A stretch of DNA of 64,000 nt. Origin: Bryobacteraceae bacterium. Its GTDB lineage: Bacteria > Acidobacteriota > Terriglobia > Bryobacterales > Bryobacteraceae. The notes below the pieces were generated by a model that was not told the DNA's origin, did not search any database, and was given only the letters and a program-made list of their open reading frames with translations. The translations under genes were made by a program, and so were the position numbers. This document shows, piece after piece, positions 63,830-64,000 of this stretch (its first letter is position 1; the number at the start of each line of letters is the position of its first letter). The DNA is taken from positions 854,737 through 918,736 of the forward strand of contig JANWVY010000002.1 in NCBI GenBank assembly GCA_025056455.1, read 5' to 3'.

Positions 63830-64000
63830 TCACCTCTTTTCTCGTCCCGCTGACTTTCGCGTTCTCGCCGAGAGTTCGCTCAGCACCTGAACCTGGATCC
63901 GAGACCTTTCCGCCAGCTCCTCCGCCTCCTCCCGCGCCTTTTGGGCTGCCTCATAATACTTCTCCGTCTCAGACGCATCCGCCAGGCGAGCTCGCCCCTC
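63830..64000 (-). CDS. Partial protein with charged helix, head-side gene of the phage module
   Basis: The last 56 codons of a gene continue beyond the right edge. Translating the minus strand gives a helix rich in Glu, Lys and Ala (KYYEAAQKAREEAEELAERS) and a basic tail (TRKSAGREKR). The TGA stop at 63830-63832 lies 3 bases before the next ATG. It could be a scaffold or head-assembly protein, but the fragment is too short to identify. It shows that the module extends past this window. Confidence 0.5.
   Translation of the reverse strand, partial: EGRARLADASETEKYYEAAQKAREEAEELAERSRIQVQVLSELSARTRKSAGREKR

Noticed and set aside
1-64000. tRNA, rRNA, CRISPR array or insertion sequence
   Set aside because: No cloverleaf-like segment, repeat-spacer array, transposase motif or terminal inverted repeat was seen by eye; a tRNAscan or IS database search could still find a divergent one.

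Overview
The window looks like a chromosome segment of an Acidobacteriota bacterium, probably near Bryobacterales/Solibacter. This is inferred from gene content, with no rRNA to confirm it: an Oar-like TonB receptor with the LPLNGRN plug motif, a Planctomycete-cytochrome-C/DUF1549/DUF1553 plus DUF1501 pair, paired secreted amidohydrolases, a BACON-repeat giant, and frequent GTG/TTG starts. No tRNA, rRNA, CRISPR or insertion sequence was seen, and no gene-free stretch exceeds about 280 bases.

1-14.5 kb: the start of a TonB-dependent receptor; divergent from it, two secreted amidohydrolases of which the second has lost its metal ligands; a 71-residue zinc-ribbon protein behind a hairpin leader; a PD40 propeller/CehA-McbA hydrolase; RNase R; a DUF355 protein and a sugar-nucleotide-epimerase-like protein; the DUF1501 and cytochrome pair; a MaoC-like hydratase.

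14.5-20.2 kb: a compact Fe-S cluster assembly operon iscR-iscS-iscU-iscA-hscB-hscA-iscX. Its leader carries three GAC-N7-GTC sites that match the core of IscR type-1 operators, so autoregulation by cluster-bound IscR is likely. There is no fdx gene. HscB has an N-terminal Cys4 knuckle like that of eukaryotic HSC20.

20.2-29.7 kb: four GT2 glycosyltransferases and a DUF1972/GT4 glycosyltransferase in one direction, followed by alanine racemase. Then, on the minus strand, an ABC ATPase, an unknown protein and gamma-glutamyltranspeptidase.

29.7-52.3 kb: a 1,669-residue secreted BACON/IPT adhesin-like protein converges on a tightly coupled five-gene minus-strand operon: membrane-anchored beta-propeller, VIT-VWA protein, 2,222-residue TPR protein, a DUF3352/DUF2138-like protein and a minimal penicillin-binding transpeptidase. 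This operon is a candidate for an undescribed envelope system. A CocE/NonD hydrolase, a GNAT acetyltransferase, a DUF4332 protein and a beta-helix lipoprotein follow on the plus strand.

52.4-64 kb: an intact minus-strand siphovirus-type tail module, entering from the right edge. In transcription order it has a partial coiled-coil protein, a head-tail-connector-like protein, a tail-terminator-like protein, a tail-tube-like protein, a G/GT-type tail chaperone with a textbook -1 frameshift signal (A AAA AAC plus a stem-loop 5 nt downstream), a very short tape-measure-like protein, two paralogous tail proteins, a gpL/gpJ-like hub and a large fibre. Head, packaging, integrase and lysis genes are not in view.
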